In this document: positions 25,132 through 32,143 of the stretch, in pieces | How positions within the stretch are numbered: position 1 is the first letter of the stretch | How the letters are laid out: each line of letters begins with the position of its first letter | Assembly (NCBI GenBank): GCA_014804365.1 | Contig: JAAUZX010000020.1 | Span: 10,336 to 51,993, forward strand | Source of the DNA: Lachnospiraceae bacterium | Lineage (GTDB): Bacteria > Bacillota > Clostridia > Lachnospirales > Lachnospiraceae | Reading direction: 5' to 3' | Length of the DNA: 41,658 nucleotides | Program-made: the position numbers and the translations under genes | The notes under the pieces: model-generated | Told to the model about the DNA's origin: nothing | Seen by the model: the letters and a program-made list of their open reading frames with translations, nothing else | Database searches by the model: none

Positions 25132-26538
25132 ATGGGCGGATTTTTTGGTGTGGCTTCTAAACAGGACTGCGTATTTGACTTATTTTTCGGGACGGATTAT
25201 CATTCGCACCTTGGAACGAGGCGGGCCGGTATGGCGGTATACAGCAAGGAGGAAGGCTTCGACCGGGCGATCCATAATATCGAGAATGCTCCTTTTCGTA
25301 CGAAATTTGATAAAGATGCCAATACCATGCATGGCAGTTTTGGCATAGGCTGCATATCTGATTATGAGCCGCAGCCGCTGATTATTCGTTCCCATCACGG
25401 GACCTATGCAATCACCACGGTGGGCAAAATCAATAATAAAGACGAGATCGTGAAGGAGCTCTTCCGGAGCGGGCACGCACATTTTTTGGAGATGAGCGGC
25501 GGGGATATCAATGCTACGGAGCTGGTGGCGGCGGTCATCAATCAGCGGGATAATCTGATAGAGGGTATTCGCTATGCACAGGAATTGATCGATGGGTCCA
25601 TGACCATGCTGCTCATGACACCGAAGGGAATCTATGCGGCGAGAGACCGGTACGGGCGTACACCGGTAACCGTAGGGAAGAAGGAAGATGCATACTGTGT
25701 ATCCTTCGAGAGTTTTGCTTATCTGAATCTGGGATATGAACCGGAACGTGAACTGGGGCCCGGCGAGATTGCGATTATCACACCGGAAGGCATGAAGTCT
25801 TTGGTAGCTCCGGGTAAAGATATGAAGATCTGTACCTTCCTGTGGATCTATTACGGCTATCCCTCATCTTCCTATGAGGGAATAAGCGTGGAGCAGATGC
25901 GTTACAACTGCGGCGCTATGCTGGCGAAACGGGATGATGCGCACCCGGATATTGTGGCGGGGGTGCCGGATTCCGGAACGGCACATGCGATTGGTTACGC
26001 CAATGAGTCGGGGATTCCTTTTTCCAGACCTTTTATCAAATATACGCCTACATGGCCGCGCTCCTTTATGCCTACGATTCAGAGCCAGCGCAATCTGATT
26101 GCTAAGATGAAGCTGATTCCCGTGCATGATCTGATTAAGGACAAAAGTCTGCTGCTGATCGACGATTCCATTGTACGCGGTACACAGCTTCGGGAGACAA
26201 CGGAGTTCCTCTATCACAGCGGTGCGGGAGAGGTACATATCCGGCCGGCATGTCCGCCGCTTCTGTTTGGCTGTAAATATTTGAATTTTTCACGTTCGAC
26301 TTCGGAGATGGAACTGATCGCACGCCGTGTAATCAGCGAGATGGAGGGGGAGAATAAATATCCGAATCTGTCGGTCTACGCTGATCCCGACAGCACGGAG
26401 TATAGTGAGATGTTAGAAAAAATAAGAGAGAAGCTGAACTTCACTTCTCTCAGGTATCATCGTCTGGATGATATGATCGCATCCGTCGGGATAGATAAGT
26501 GCAAACTGTGCACTTACTGCTGGGACGGACGTGAATAA
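25132..26538 (+). CDS. PurF-like amidophosphoribosyltransferase paralogue lacking the glutaminase nucleophile
   Basis: A 468-residue protein with the PurF layout: class-II glutamine amidotransferase-like N-terminal half and phosphoribosyltransferase C-terminal half with the PRPP loop LLLIDDSIVRGTQLRET. In true PurF the mature protein begins with Cys (MCGIxG). Here the start reads MGGFFGV, so the nucleophile is Gly. The glutamine-binding GHxRYxT element is also gone (FGIGCISDYEPQP). The C-terminus holds CKLCTYCWDGRE, a CxxCxxC cluster like the iron-sulfur ligands of Bacillus PurF. It could use free ammonia, receive ammonia from a partner, or have another phosphoribosyl-transfer role. The start is firm: AGGAGAGGAG precedes the ATG. 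No other purine gene is nearby. Confidence 0.88.
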   Translation: MGGFFGVASKQDCVFDLFFGTDYHSHLGTRRAGMAVYSKEEGFDRAIHNIENAPFRTKFDKDANTMHGSFGIGCISDYEPQPLIIRSHHGTYAITTVGKINNKDEIVKELFRSGHAHFLEMSGGDINATELVAAVINQRDNLIEGIRYAQELIDGSMTMLLMTPKGIYAARDRYGRTPVTVGKKEDAYCVSFESFAYLNLGYEPERELGPGEIAIITPEGMKSLVAPGKDMKICTFLWIYYGYPSSSYEGISVEQMRYNCGAMLAKRDDAHPDIVAGVPDSGTAHAIGYANESGIPFSRPFIKYTPTWPRSFMPTIQSQRNLIAKMKLIPVHDLIKDKSLLLIDDSIVRGTQLRETTEFLYHSGAGEVHIRPACPPLLFGCKYLNFSRSTSEMELIARRVISEMEGENKYPNLSVYADPDSTEYSEMLEKIREKLNFTSLRYHRLDDMIASVGIDKCKLCTYCWDGRE

Positions 26539-26582
26539 CCGCTGTTATTTCCGGATTTCGGACATGCACAAGGATTAATATG

Positions 26583-26631
26583 CTGCTGGCACAGCCAAAG
26601 CTTCATCATGACGCGCTGTGGCAGCAGTTTT
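26583..26631 (+). terminator. Terminator-like hairpin after the PurF-like gene
   Basis: CTGCTGGCACAGC (26583-26595) pairs with GCTGTGGCAGCAG (26615-26627) with one mismatch, followed by TTTT. The T-run is short, but the stem is long and G/C-rich. Confidence 0.65.
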
Positions 26632-26691
26632 GCGCTTATTCTCTGCCGAGTCCACTGCTTGCTCCGGTAATGATTGCTATTCTTTTCATGG

Positions 26692-26720
26692 TTGACTCCT
26701 TGACCTTGTTTTGTTATGCT
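26692..26720 (+). promoter_or_regulatory. Promoter upstream of the ydjG-like gene
   Basis: TTGACT (26692-26697), 17-bp spacer, TATGCT (26715-26720) with an extended TGT in front. It leaves an untranslated leader of about 100 bases before the ATG at 26826. Confidence 0.6.
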
Positions 26721-26825
26721 TTATTATATTTCTTTGTATCAGTATAACAAAGAATGTGCCGTAATAAAAGGTTTTATTCCTGCATTATAAATAGTAGGTG
26801 TTATATATAGAGAGGGGAACGGAAT

Positions 26826-27809
26826 ATGTTATTTAAATGTAGAAACTGCGGTGGTAACGTGGTGTATGAACCGGGCAGAGGCAGAATGTACTGTCCCCAT
26901 TGCGAGAGCGAGGACAGTGAAGATACGATACAGGGCGGTTCTCTTACACAGTGCGTCAACTGCGGTGCGCCTATGGAGGTGCCGGCTTATGCGTCGGCGG
27001 GCAGATGTGAGCATTGCGGCAGTTATATTGTATATAATGAGCGGGTAGATGGTACTTTGGAGCCGCATCTGATTCTTCCGTTCTATATTAATAAGGAAAA
27101 AGCCGTGGCATCGATGGAGGCGGAGTTTACAAGAAGGTTGTTTACGCCCTCCGATTTTATGTCGGCGAAGAATCTGGAGAAAATGGTGGGAATCTATGTG
27201 CCGTTCTGGCTGTATGATTATAACGCTCGTTATGATTTCGCCGGAGAAGGCACTAAGGTTAGGAGCTGGACCAGCGGAAATACAGAATATGTGGAGACTT
27301 CATACTATGAGGTAGTGCGCAGAATGGAGCTGGATTTCGATAAGATTCCCGTGGATGCTTCATTTGCGATGGACGACGGGATCATGGATCTGATGGAACC
27401 TTACAACTATCGGCAGCTGCAGGATTTTCAGCCCAAATATATGTCCGGCTTCTACGGGGAGATCTATAATCAGGGAGCACCGGAACTGGAAGGAAGAGCA
27501 CAGATGAAGGCGCGATGTGCCTCCGAAGAATTGATGCAGCGGTCTCTTACCGGATACAATACGGTAAAACCCTATCGAAAGGATCTGAATCTGCAGAGAA
27601 ACGGTGTCAATTATGCTCTGATGCCGGTATGGCAGTATCTGTACAGTTACCGGGGAAAAACCTATCAATTTCATGTCAACGGGCAGACGGGTAAGGTAAT
27701 CGGCACAACGCCGGTTTCGATGGGAAAAGTTTTTGCCTATGGCGCGTCCGTGTTCGCCATCGTGACGGCGATATGCTCTATGGCGGTCAGAGTGCTTGAG
27801 ATCCTGTAA
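26826..27809 (+). CDS. ydjG: YdjG-like double zinc-ribbon membrane protein
   Basis: A 327-residue protein. The first 70 residues hold two zinc ribbons of TFIIB type: FKCRNCGGNVVYEPGRGRM then YCPHC, and TQCVNCGAPMEVPAYASAGR then CEHCGS. The middle is a mixed alpha/beta region with aromatic-rich stretches such as MVGIYVPFWLYDYNARYDF and MPVWQYLYSYRGKTYQFHVN. A C-terminal membrane helix (FAYGASVFAIVTAICSMAVRV) anchors it with the ribbons in the cytoplasm. The arrangement matches B. subtilis YdjG, which works with YdjH, YdjI and PspA at the membrane. It starts ATG 26826 after AGAGGGG. The ydjH-like gene follows about 130 bases later. Confidence 0.8.
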   Translation: MLFKCRNCGGNVVYEPGRGRMYCPHCESEDSEDTIQGGSLTQCVNCGAPMEVPAYASAGRCEHCGSYIVYNERVDGTLEPHLILPFYINKEKAVASMEAEFTRRLFTPSDFMSAKNLEKMVGIYVPFWLYDYNARYDFAGEGTKVRSWTSGNTEYVETSYYEVVRRMELDFDKIPVDASFAMDDGIMDLMEPYNYRQLQDFQPKYMSGFYGEIYNQGAPELEGRAQMKARCASEELMQRSLTGYNTVKPYRKDLNLQRNGVNYALMPVWQYLYSYRGKTYQFHVNGQTGKVIGTTPVSMGKVFAYGASVFAIVTAICSMAVRVLEIL

Positions 27810-27941
27810 AATTACGTGATGTAGGCTAGAGCCTTAATATGATTTGATCGTCTTATCGTTGCAGTAAACTTTTTAAGAGTGAAAGAATCTGATGAATTTT
27901 TTATAGTAGGGTTTGTGCCTTGGAAAGGAATGACGAAAACT

Positions 27942-28826
27942 ATGAAAGAGTATTTTCATTATTTTAAATGGCTATATATCATATTAGGGGGTGTCCTGAT
28001 TCTGTACATAGTGATCAGCACCGGACAGAGTGCGGTTTCCGGTGCTGCCAACCGCCAGAGGAGCAATACGGAGTGTGCGACGGATGAAAGGGTGTTTGAT
28101 TACGCCGATGTGCTGACGGATAAGGAGGAAGATAAACTGCGCAGTCTGATTGCCAAGCGGGAGAAACAGACCGGCTGCGATATTGTATTGATTACTCTGC
28201 AGGAGTCGCTTAAGGACTATGCGCGAGAGATCGAGCCTTACGTGAGCTATGATGAGTTCGTAAGGGTCTATGCAGAAGCGTTCTATGAGTCTTATAATTT
28301 CGGCTATAATAAGCCGAACGGCGACGGTGTCCTGTTAGTGGATAACTGGTTCCGGGAGGATGACGGCAGGATCTATACATGGTTCAGTACGACGGGCAAG
28401 GTCAAAGATGCCTATACAAGCGAAAAGATCGATCATATTCTGGACAATGTATACCGCTATGTAGAGCATAATCCTTACCGCGCATATAAGACATATGTGA
28501 ATGATTTCTACCATGATATGATGGGCACCAGGCTTTTTAATGTGTACGTGCCGGCTTGGGTTCCGTGGGCTATAGGAATCGTATCGGCTGTTATTTTTAT
28601 ACTATGTAACAGGAGATCCAAGCGCGGAGCGAAGACCACGACCGCAACCACCTATGTGGACGGGATGGAACCGCAGTTCCGCGTCAGAGAGGACCGCTTC
28701 CTGCGAAAGAGCGTAGTACAGCACAGGATCCAGTCAAGCAGCAGCGGCGGAGGAGGAAGCCATGGAGGCGGCGGCCACAGCGGAGGCGGTGGAGGAAGCC
28801 ACGGAGGCGGCGGCCATAGCAGATAA
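27942..28826 (+). CDS. ydjH: YdjH-like TPM-domain membrane protein with Gly/His-rich tail
   Basis: About 294 residues. An N-terminal membrane helix (WLYIILGGVLILYIVIS) is followed by a TPM domain (ADVLTDKEEDKLRSLIAKRE then KQTGCDIVLITLQE), a second membrane helix (WVPWAIGIVSAVIFILC), a basic stretch, and a tail of about 30 residues made of Gly, Ser and His (GGSHGGGGHS repeated). TPM domains occur in YgcG/YdjH proteins of the PspA-linked set and in photosystem-repair proteins, and are thought to face outward. Such Gly-rich tails are common in this family. The start is either 27930 or 27942; the AAAGGA site is adjacent to the first and 12 bases from the second, so I use 27942. It follows ydjG in the same direction and is probably cotranscribed. 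Confidence 0.82.
   Translation: MKEYFHYFKWLYIILGGVLILYIVISTGQSAVSGAANRQRSNTECATDERVFDYADVLTDKEEDKLRSLIAKREKQTGCDIVLITLQESLKDYAREIEPYVSYDEFVRVYAEAFYESYNFGYNKPNGDGVLLVDNWFREDDGRIYTWFSTTGKVKDAYTSEKIDHILDNVYRYVEHNPYRAYKTYVNDFYHDMMGTRLFNVYVPAWVPWAIGIVSAVIFILCNRRSKRGAKTTTATTYVDGMEPQFRVREDRFLRKSVVQHRIQSSSSGGGGSHGGGGHSGGGGGSHGGGGHSR
28752..28820 (+). repeat. Tandem 30-bp coding repeat in the ydjH tail
   Basis: Two 30-base units (28752-28781 and 28791-28820) differ only at third codon positions and encode GGSHGGGGHS; a 9-base Gly-coding spacer lies between. Copy number could vary by slippage, changing tail length without breaking the frame. Confidence 0.8.
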
Positions 28827-28845
28827 CAGCGTTAGAATATCAAAG

Positions 28846-29073
28846 GCAGATTGCGCAAAATGTTCACGCAGTTGTCCTGCGTAGGAATATGAGATTTTCT
28901 TAATATTCCGTTCGATATCCAGCAATTTCGGGACATGGATGTCCCGAAAAGCCCGACATGAGCCCGGACGGCGAATAGAGGGCGGTTGCGTCCGCAGTCT
29001 CAGCCTAATCGGAATATTATTAGAAAATCCATATGACGAAGCCCGACACAAGAGAACATTTTGTGCAATCTGC
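28846..29073 (-). repeat. Structured intergenic repeat, family 1, copy 2
   Basis: A 228-bp element whose complement matches copy 1 (8741-8967) along its whole length, including the 20-bp inverted ends, the inner ATTTTCT/AGAAAAT pair and the central hairpin. Here the central stem is TTTCGGGACAT/ATGTCCCGAAA (28926-28949). Compared with copy 1, two A-T pairs have become G-C pairs on both arms, so pairing is kept. It lies between the 3' ends of ydjH and rpsT, in a region with no other gene. Confidence 0.88.
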
Positions 29074-29131
29074 CCTCCGCATATAGTAATGCTTAAGGTG
29101 CTTTTGCCTCGAATCTAATAATAGAACAAAT

Positions 29132-29166
29132 AAAAACACTTCCCATGACGGTAGGAAGTGTTTTTG
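29132..29166 (-). terminator. Terminator of rpsT (possibly bidirectional)
   Basis: AAAAACACTTCC pairs with GGAAGTGTTTTT around an 11-base loop, with A-run and T-run on both sides. It lies 32 bases after the rpsT stop on the minus strand and could also stop transcripts arriving from ydjH. Confidence 0.88.
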
Positions 29167-29197
29167 TTGTCTGATTACTTTCGAATTCGCGCAGCGA

Positions 29198-29461
29198 TTA
29201 CGCCATCTTATTAACGGCAAGCGCAAGACGGGATACTTTTCTTGCAGAAGTATTCTTGTGATAAACACCCTTCTTAGTAGCCTTGTCAAGCGCGGATGTA
29301 GCAGCCGTAAGAGCTGTCTTGGCAGCTGCCTGATCACCTGATTCAATTGCAGCATATACTTTCTTGATCGCTGTCTTAACGCCGGACTTGATCGCCTTAT
29401 TTCTGTCAGCTTTCGTCTTGTTTACTAAGATTCTTTTCTTTGCAGATTTGATATTAGCCAT
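29198..29461 (-). CDS. rpsT: 30S ribosomal protein S20
   Basis: An 87-residue, Lys/Ala-rich helical protein starting MANIKSAKKRILVNKTKADR, with the usual S20 pattern NKAIKSGVKTAIKKV and KGVYHKNTSARKVSRLA. It binds 16S rRNA in the body of the small subunit. The ATG at 29461 is chosen because GGAGG lies 7 bases before it; an in-frame GTG two codons earlier is too close to that site. The gene is divergent from gpr, a common arrangement in Clostridia. It has its own strong promoter and terminator, and a long structured leader. Confidence 0.97.
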   Translation of the reverse strand: MANIKSAKKRILVNKTKADRNKAIKSGVKTAIKKVYAAIESGDQAAAKTALTAATSALDKATKKGVYHKNTSARKVSRLALAVNKMA

Positions 29462-29594
29462 GATCACACCTCCGATTCCGATTTTCTTTTCATCACTCGC
29501 AGCAAAGCTGCTCGTTAGCTTATGAAGTTCTTATAAGCTATATTTGGACGTGTCTCATTAAAGCCGGACACGGACGTTTTAATGGAAACACACG
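29462..29594 (-). promoter_or_regulatory. Structured 5' leader of rpsT
   Basis: About 130 untranslated bases. On the minus strand three hairpins can form: CATTAAA/TTTAATG, TAGCTTAT/ATAAGCTA (perfect 8 bp) and GCAGC/GCTGC. Ribosomal protein genes are often self-regulated through such leaders, and S20 autocontrol is known in other bacteria; for this sequence it is inference. Confidence 0.5.
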
Positions 29595-29600
29595 CATATT

Positions 29601-29629
29601 ATTGTAGTTTATGAGAATCATGATGTCAA
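29601..29629 (-). promoter_or_regulatory. Promoter of rpsT
   Basis: On the minus strand TTGACA (29624-29629), exact 17-bp spacer, TACAAT (29601-29606), a near-consensus sigma-A promoter as expected for a ribosomal protein gene. Confidence 0.88.
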
Positions 29630-29729
29630 TACATATTTTGTTTATTTTTGCAAAAAATAGAAAAGTAAATAACCAACTTATAAAGATACGCATATAGTAA
29701 GATAAAATGCGGGAAATGAGGAATATGGC

Positions 29730-30608
29730 ATGGATAGCTGGTCAACAGTCAGGACAGACTTGGCGTTGGAAGCCAGAGAGAGCATCGAGGATAAAGCGGA
29801 AGGCCTGCACGGTGTTACGGTGGAAGAGCACTATGACGAGGCGTGTGATGTCCATATCACCAAGGTGGTAGTGGAGACGAAGAACGGCGCCAAGATGTTA
29901 GGCAAGCCGATGGGAGTCTACATTACGCTGGAAGCTCCGGCGATGACAGAGCCGGAGGAAGATTACCACCAGGAGATTTCGGAGATTCTGGCGCAGGAGA
30001 TTCGTGACATTCTGCCTGAACCGGACAGAGAACAGTCCATTCTGGTAGTAGGTCTGGGTAATCGGGAAGTGACGGCGGATTCTCTGGGACCCAACGTGGT
30101 GGATAATCTCTTCATCAACAGGCATATTGTGCGGGAATACGGTAAGGTGGCATATAACCGGTCGAAAATGCATCAGGTCAGCAGCTTAATACCAGGTGTT
30201 ATGGCAAAGACCGGAATGGAGTCAGCGGAGATCATTAAAGGTGTGATCGGCGAGACCAAGCCGGATATGGTGATCGTGATCGATGCACTGGCAGCCCGTT
30301 CCACCAAGAGACTGAACCGTACAATACAGATTACGAATACGGGAATCCATCCGGGATCAGGGGTGGGCAATCACCGCAATGCGATCACGCAGGAGAGTCT
30401 TCATGTGCCGGTTCTGGCGCTGGGAGTGCCGACGGTGGTGGATGCCGCGACGATCGTGGGGGATGCCATGGGAGAACGCCCGGTGGCGCTGAAAGAATTA
30501 AATAATATGTATGTCACGACTAAGGATGTGGACCAGCAGATTCAGCAGATCAGCCATATCCTGTGTGACGGAATCAATAAGGCGCTCAATTACCCGGAGG
30601 AATCTTAA
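29730..30608 (+). CDS. gpr: Germination protease GPR (spore endopeptidase)
   Basis: A 292-residue protein of the GPR family (MEROPS A25), which is made as a zymogen in the forespore, matures by autocleavage, and degrades small acid-soluble spore proteins during germination. The N-terminal propeptide ends near RTDLALEARE, the usual processing region. The core contains VVGLGNREVTADSLGPNVVD, KTGMESAEIIKGVI, MVIVIDALAARSTKRLNRTI and NTGIHPGSGVGNHR, all family hallmarks. ATG 29730 is preceded by GAGG at 8-base spacing. It is followed by spoIIP in the same direction, an order found in many spore formers. I could not identify a clear forespore (sigma-G) promoter by eye. Confidence 0.96.
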   Translation: MDSWSTVRTDLALEARESIEDKAEGLHGVTVEEHYDEACDVHITKVVVETKNGAKMLGKPMGVYITLEAPAMTEPEEDYHQEISEILAQEIRDILPEPDREQSILVVGLGNREVTADSLGPNVVDNLFINRHIVREYGKVAYNRSKMHQVSSLIPGVMAKTGMESAEIIKGVIGETKPDMVIVIDALAARSTKRLNRTIQITNTGIHPGSGVGNHRNAITQESLHVPVLALGVPTVVDAATIVGDAMGERPVALKELNNMYVTTKDVDQQIQQISHILCDGINKALNYPEES

Positions 30609-30682
30609 GAAAGTCCGCACATCTTGGATGTGCCGGGCTTATGGCATGAAGTGATGTCCGTACCGCATATATATAAACTAGT

Positions 30683-32002
30683 ATGGACATGAAAAAGAAA
30701 ATAATCAAATTAATTATAGTAGCACTTGTTATCATAACGATTTTCTTCATTCTGACAGAGATTGTGGAGGCACAGCGGCAGCGGGAACAGGACAAAGGAG
30801 TGCTCTCGGACTGGGTCAGCGCTATGGTAATGGAACCGTATCTTCCCGCCATGCACATGATGCACCATGGGTCTGCTGCGACAATCACGAGTGATATTTA
30901 CGTTAGATGGCTTCTGGAACAATATCCGGTGTTCCAGTACGGTCTCATGTCGGGCGGGGATGAAGAGACGGCGGCGGAGAGTGACTATGCAAGGCTTCTT
31001 ATGCTGGAAGGCAGCGATGAAGATCGCAAGTCGATATCCGAGGAAGAATTGGAGTATGATGAGAATGCCATGCATTTGGAGCAGAGTCTTGCCGATGCCA
31101 TGTTAGCGGAGAACGGCATGTATCTGGAGAATCAGGCGGCAGGTGAAGAGGAGACACCGCTACAGGAGGAGCCGCCGGAGCAGACCGGTGACAATGAAGC
31201 TCCGGAGTTTGTGCCCGTGCAGGCTAAGAGTTACAGCTATCAGTGGGAGGATCTGAGAAGTTACGAGATGCTTATTAAGGCTTTCTACGCTGTGGACAGT
31301 ACGACGAGTGCGGGAGAGGAGCTATTGCAGGTTGATCGGTTGCTGTCCGGGGACATGCGTGTGAAGGGCACTGCTGATGCACCTCAGATCCTGATTTATC
31401 ACACCCATTCCCAGGAAGCTTTCGCGGATTCTGTGGCGGGGGACGAATCCACGAGTATCGTGGGTGTGGGTGAGTATCTCGCCTCGCTGCTGCGTGAGCG
31501 TTACGGGTACAATGTAATGCACCATACACAGAGCTATGATAAGGATTCGCGTGATCAGGCTTACAGTAATTCCCTGCCGGAGATAGAGAAGCTGCTTACA
31601 GAGAATCCGTCTATAGAGGTGGTGATCGATTTACATAGGGACGAGATGCCGGCGGATAAGAGACTGGTCGTAGATCTTCAGGGCAGATCCACGGCACAAT
31701 TTATGTTTTTCAACGGGCTCAGCCGCGGCAGGAAGGGAGAGATCGCGTATTTGGAGAATCCGAATCTGGCGGACAATCTCGCTTTTTCTTTCCAGATGCA
31801 GGCGGCGTGCAACGAATACTATCCGGGGCTTGCGAGAAGAATCTATCTGAAGGCTTATCGTTATAATATGCACGTGTGTCCGAAGACGCTGTTAATAGAG
31901 CTTGGGGCGCAGAATAATACGGTGGAGGAGGCAATGAATGCCTGTGATCCTCTGGCGCATGTGCTGAATCTGGTGTTAAGCGGCGACGAGCCGCAGCGGT
32001 AG
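30683..32002 (+). CDS. spoIIP: Stage II sporulation protein P (peptidoglycan amidase/endopeptidase)
   Basis: A 439-residue protein with an N-terminal membrane helix (KLIIVALVIITIFFILTEIV), a long acidic spacer (Glu-rich, about residues 95-175) and a C-terminal SpoIIP catalytic domain. Visible signatures are QILIYHTHSQEAF, VVIDLHRDEMP with metal-binding His and Asp candidates, and LKAYRYNMHVCPKTLLIELG. SpoIIP works with SpoIID and SpoIIM to thin septal peptidoglycan during engulfment. The ATG at 30683 has no obvious Shine-Dalgarno; a second ATG two codons on is possible. A perfect 7-bp hairpin (GCACATC/GATGTGC, about 30617-30633) lies between gpr and this gene without a T-run. Confidence 0.95.
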   Translation: MDMKKKIIKLIIVALVIITIFFILTEIVEAQRQREQDKGVLSDWVSAMVMEPYLPAMHMMHHGSAATITSDIYVRWLLEQYPVFQYGLMSGGDEETAAESDYARLLMLEGSDEDRKSISEEELEYDENAMHLEQSLADAMLAENGMYLENQAAGEEETPLQEEPPEQTGDNEAPEFVPVQAKSYSYQWEDLRSYEMLIKAFYAVDSTTSAGEELLQVDRLLSGDMRVKGTADAPQILIYHTHSQEAFADSVAGDESTSIVGVGEYLASLLRERYGYNVMHHTQSYDKDSRDQAYSNSLPEIEKLLTENPSIEVVIDLHRDEMPADKRLVVDLQGRSTAQFMFFNGLSRGRKGEIAYLENPNLADNLAFSFQMQAACNEYYPGLARRIYLKAYRYNMHVCPKTLLIELGAQNNTVEEAMNACDPLAHVLNLVLSGDEPQR

Positions 32003-32045
32003 TGCGATGAGGTGCAGGGGCGCAATGCAAAGCGCGTCGTAACAG

Positions 32046-32074
32046 TGGACATATTTCTCCCAATTTGGTATACT
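32046..32074 (+). promoter_or_regulatory. Promoter of lepA
   Basis: TGGACA (32046-32051), 17-bp spacer, TATACT (32069-32074) with extended TGG. This gives lepA its own vegetative promoter downstream of the sporulation gene. Confidence 0.75.
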
Positions 32075-32143
32075 TATCCCTGTATGACAAGAGAGATAAG
32101 TGTTTGCAGGCTTCACTGCATAAACATAAGAAATGAGGAGATT

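Noticed and set aside
28734..29051. 105-residue minus-strand frame across the ydjH tail and repeat copy 2
   Set aside because: Its Ala/Ser-rich end is the complement of the Gly codon repeats, and the rest is the non-coding element.
29101..29200. CRISPR or phage attachment site near repeats
   Set aside because: No regularly spaced direct repeats, integrase gene or cas gene in the window.
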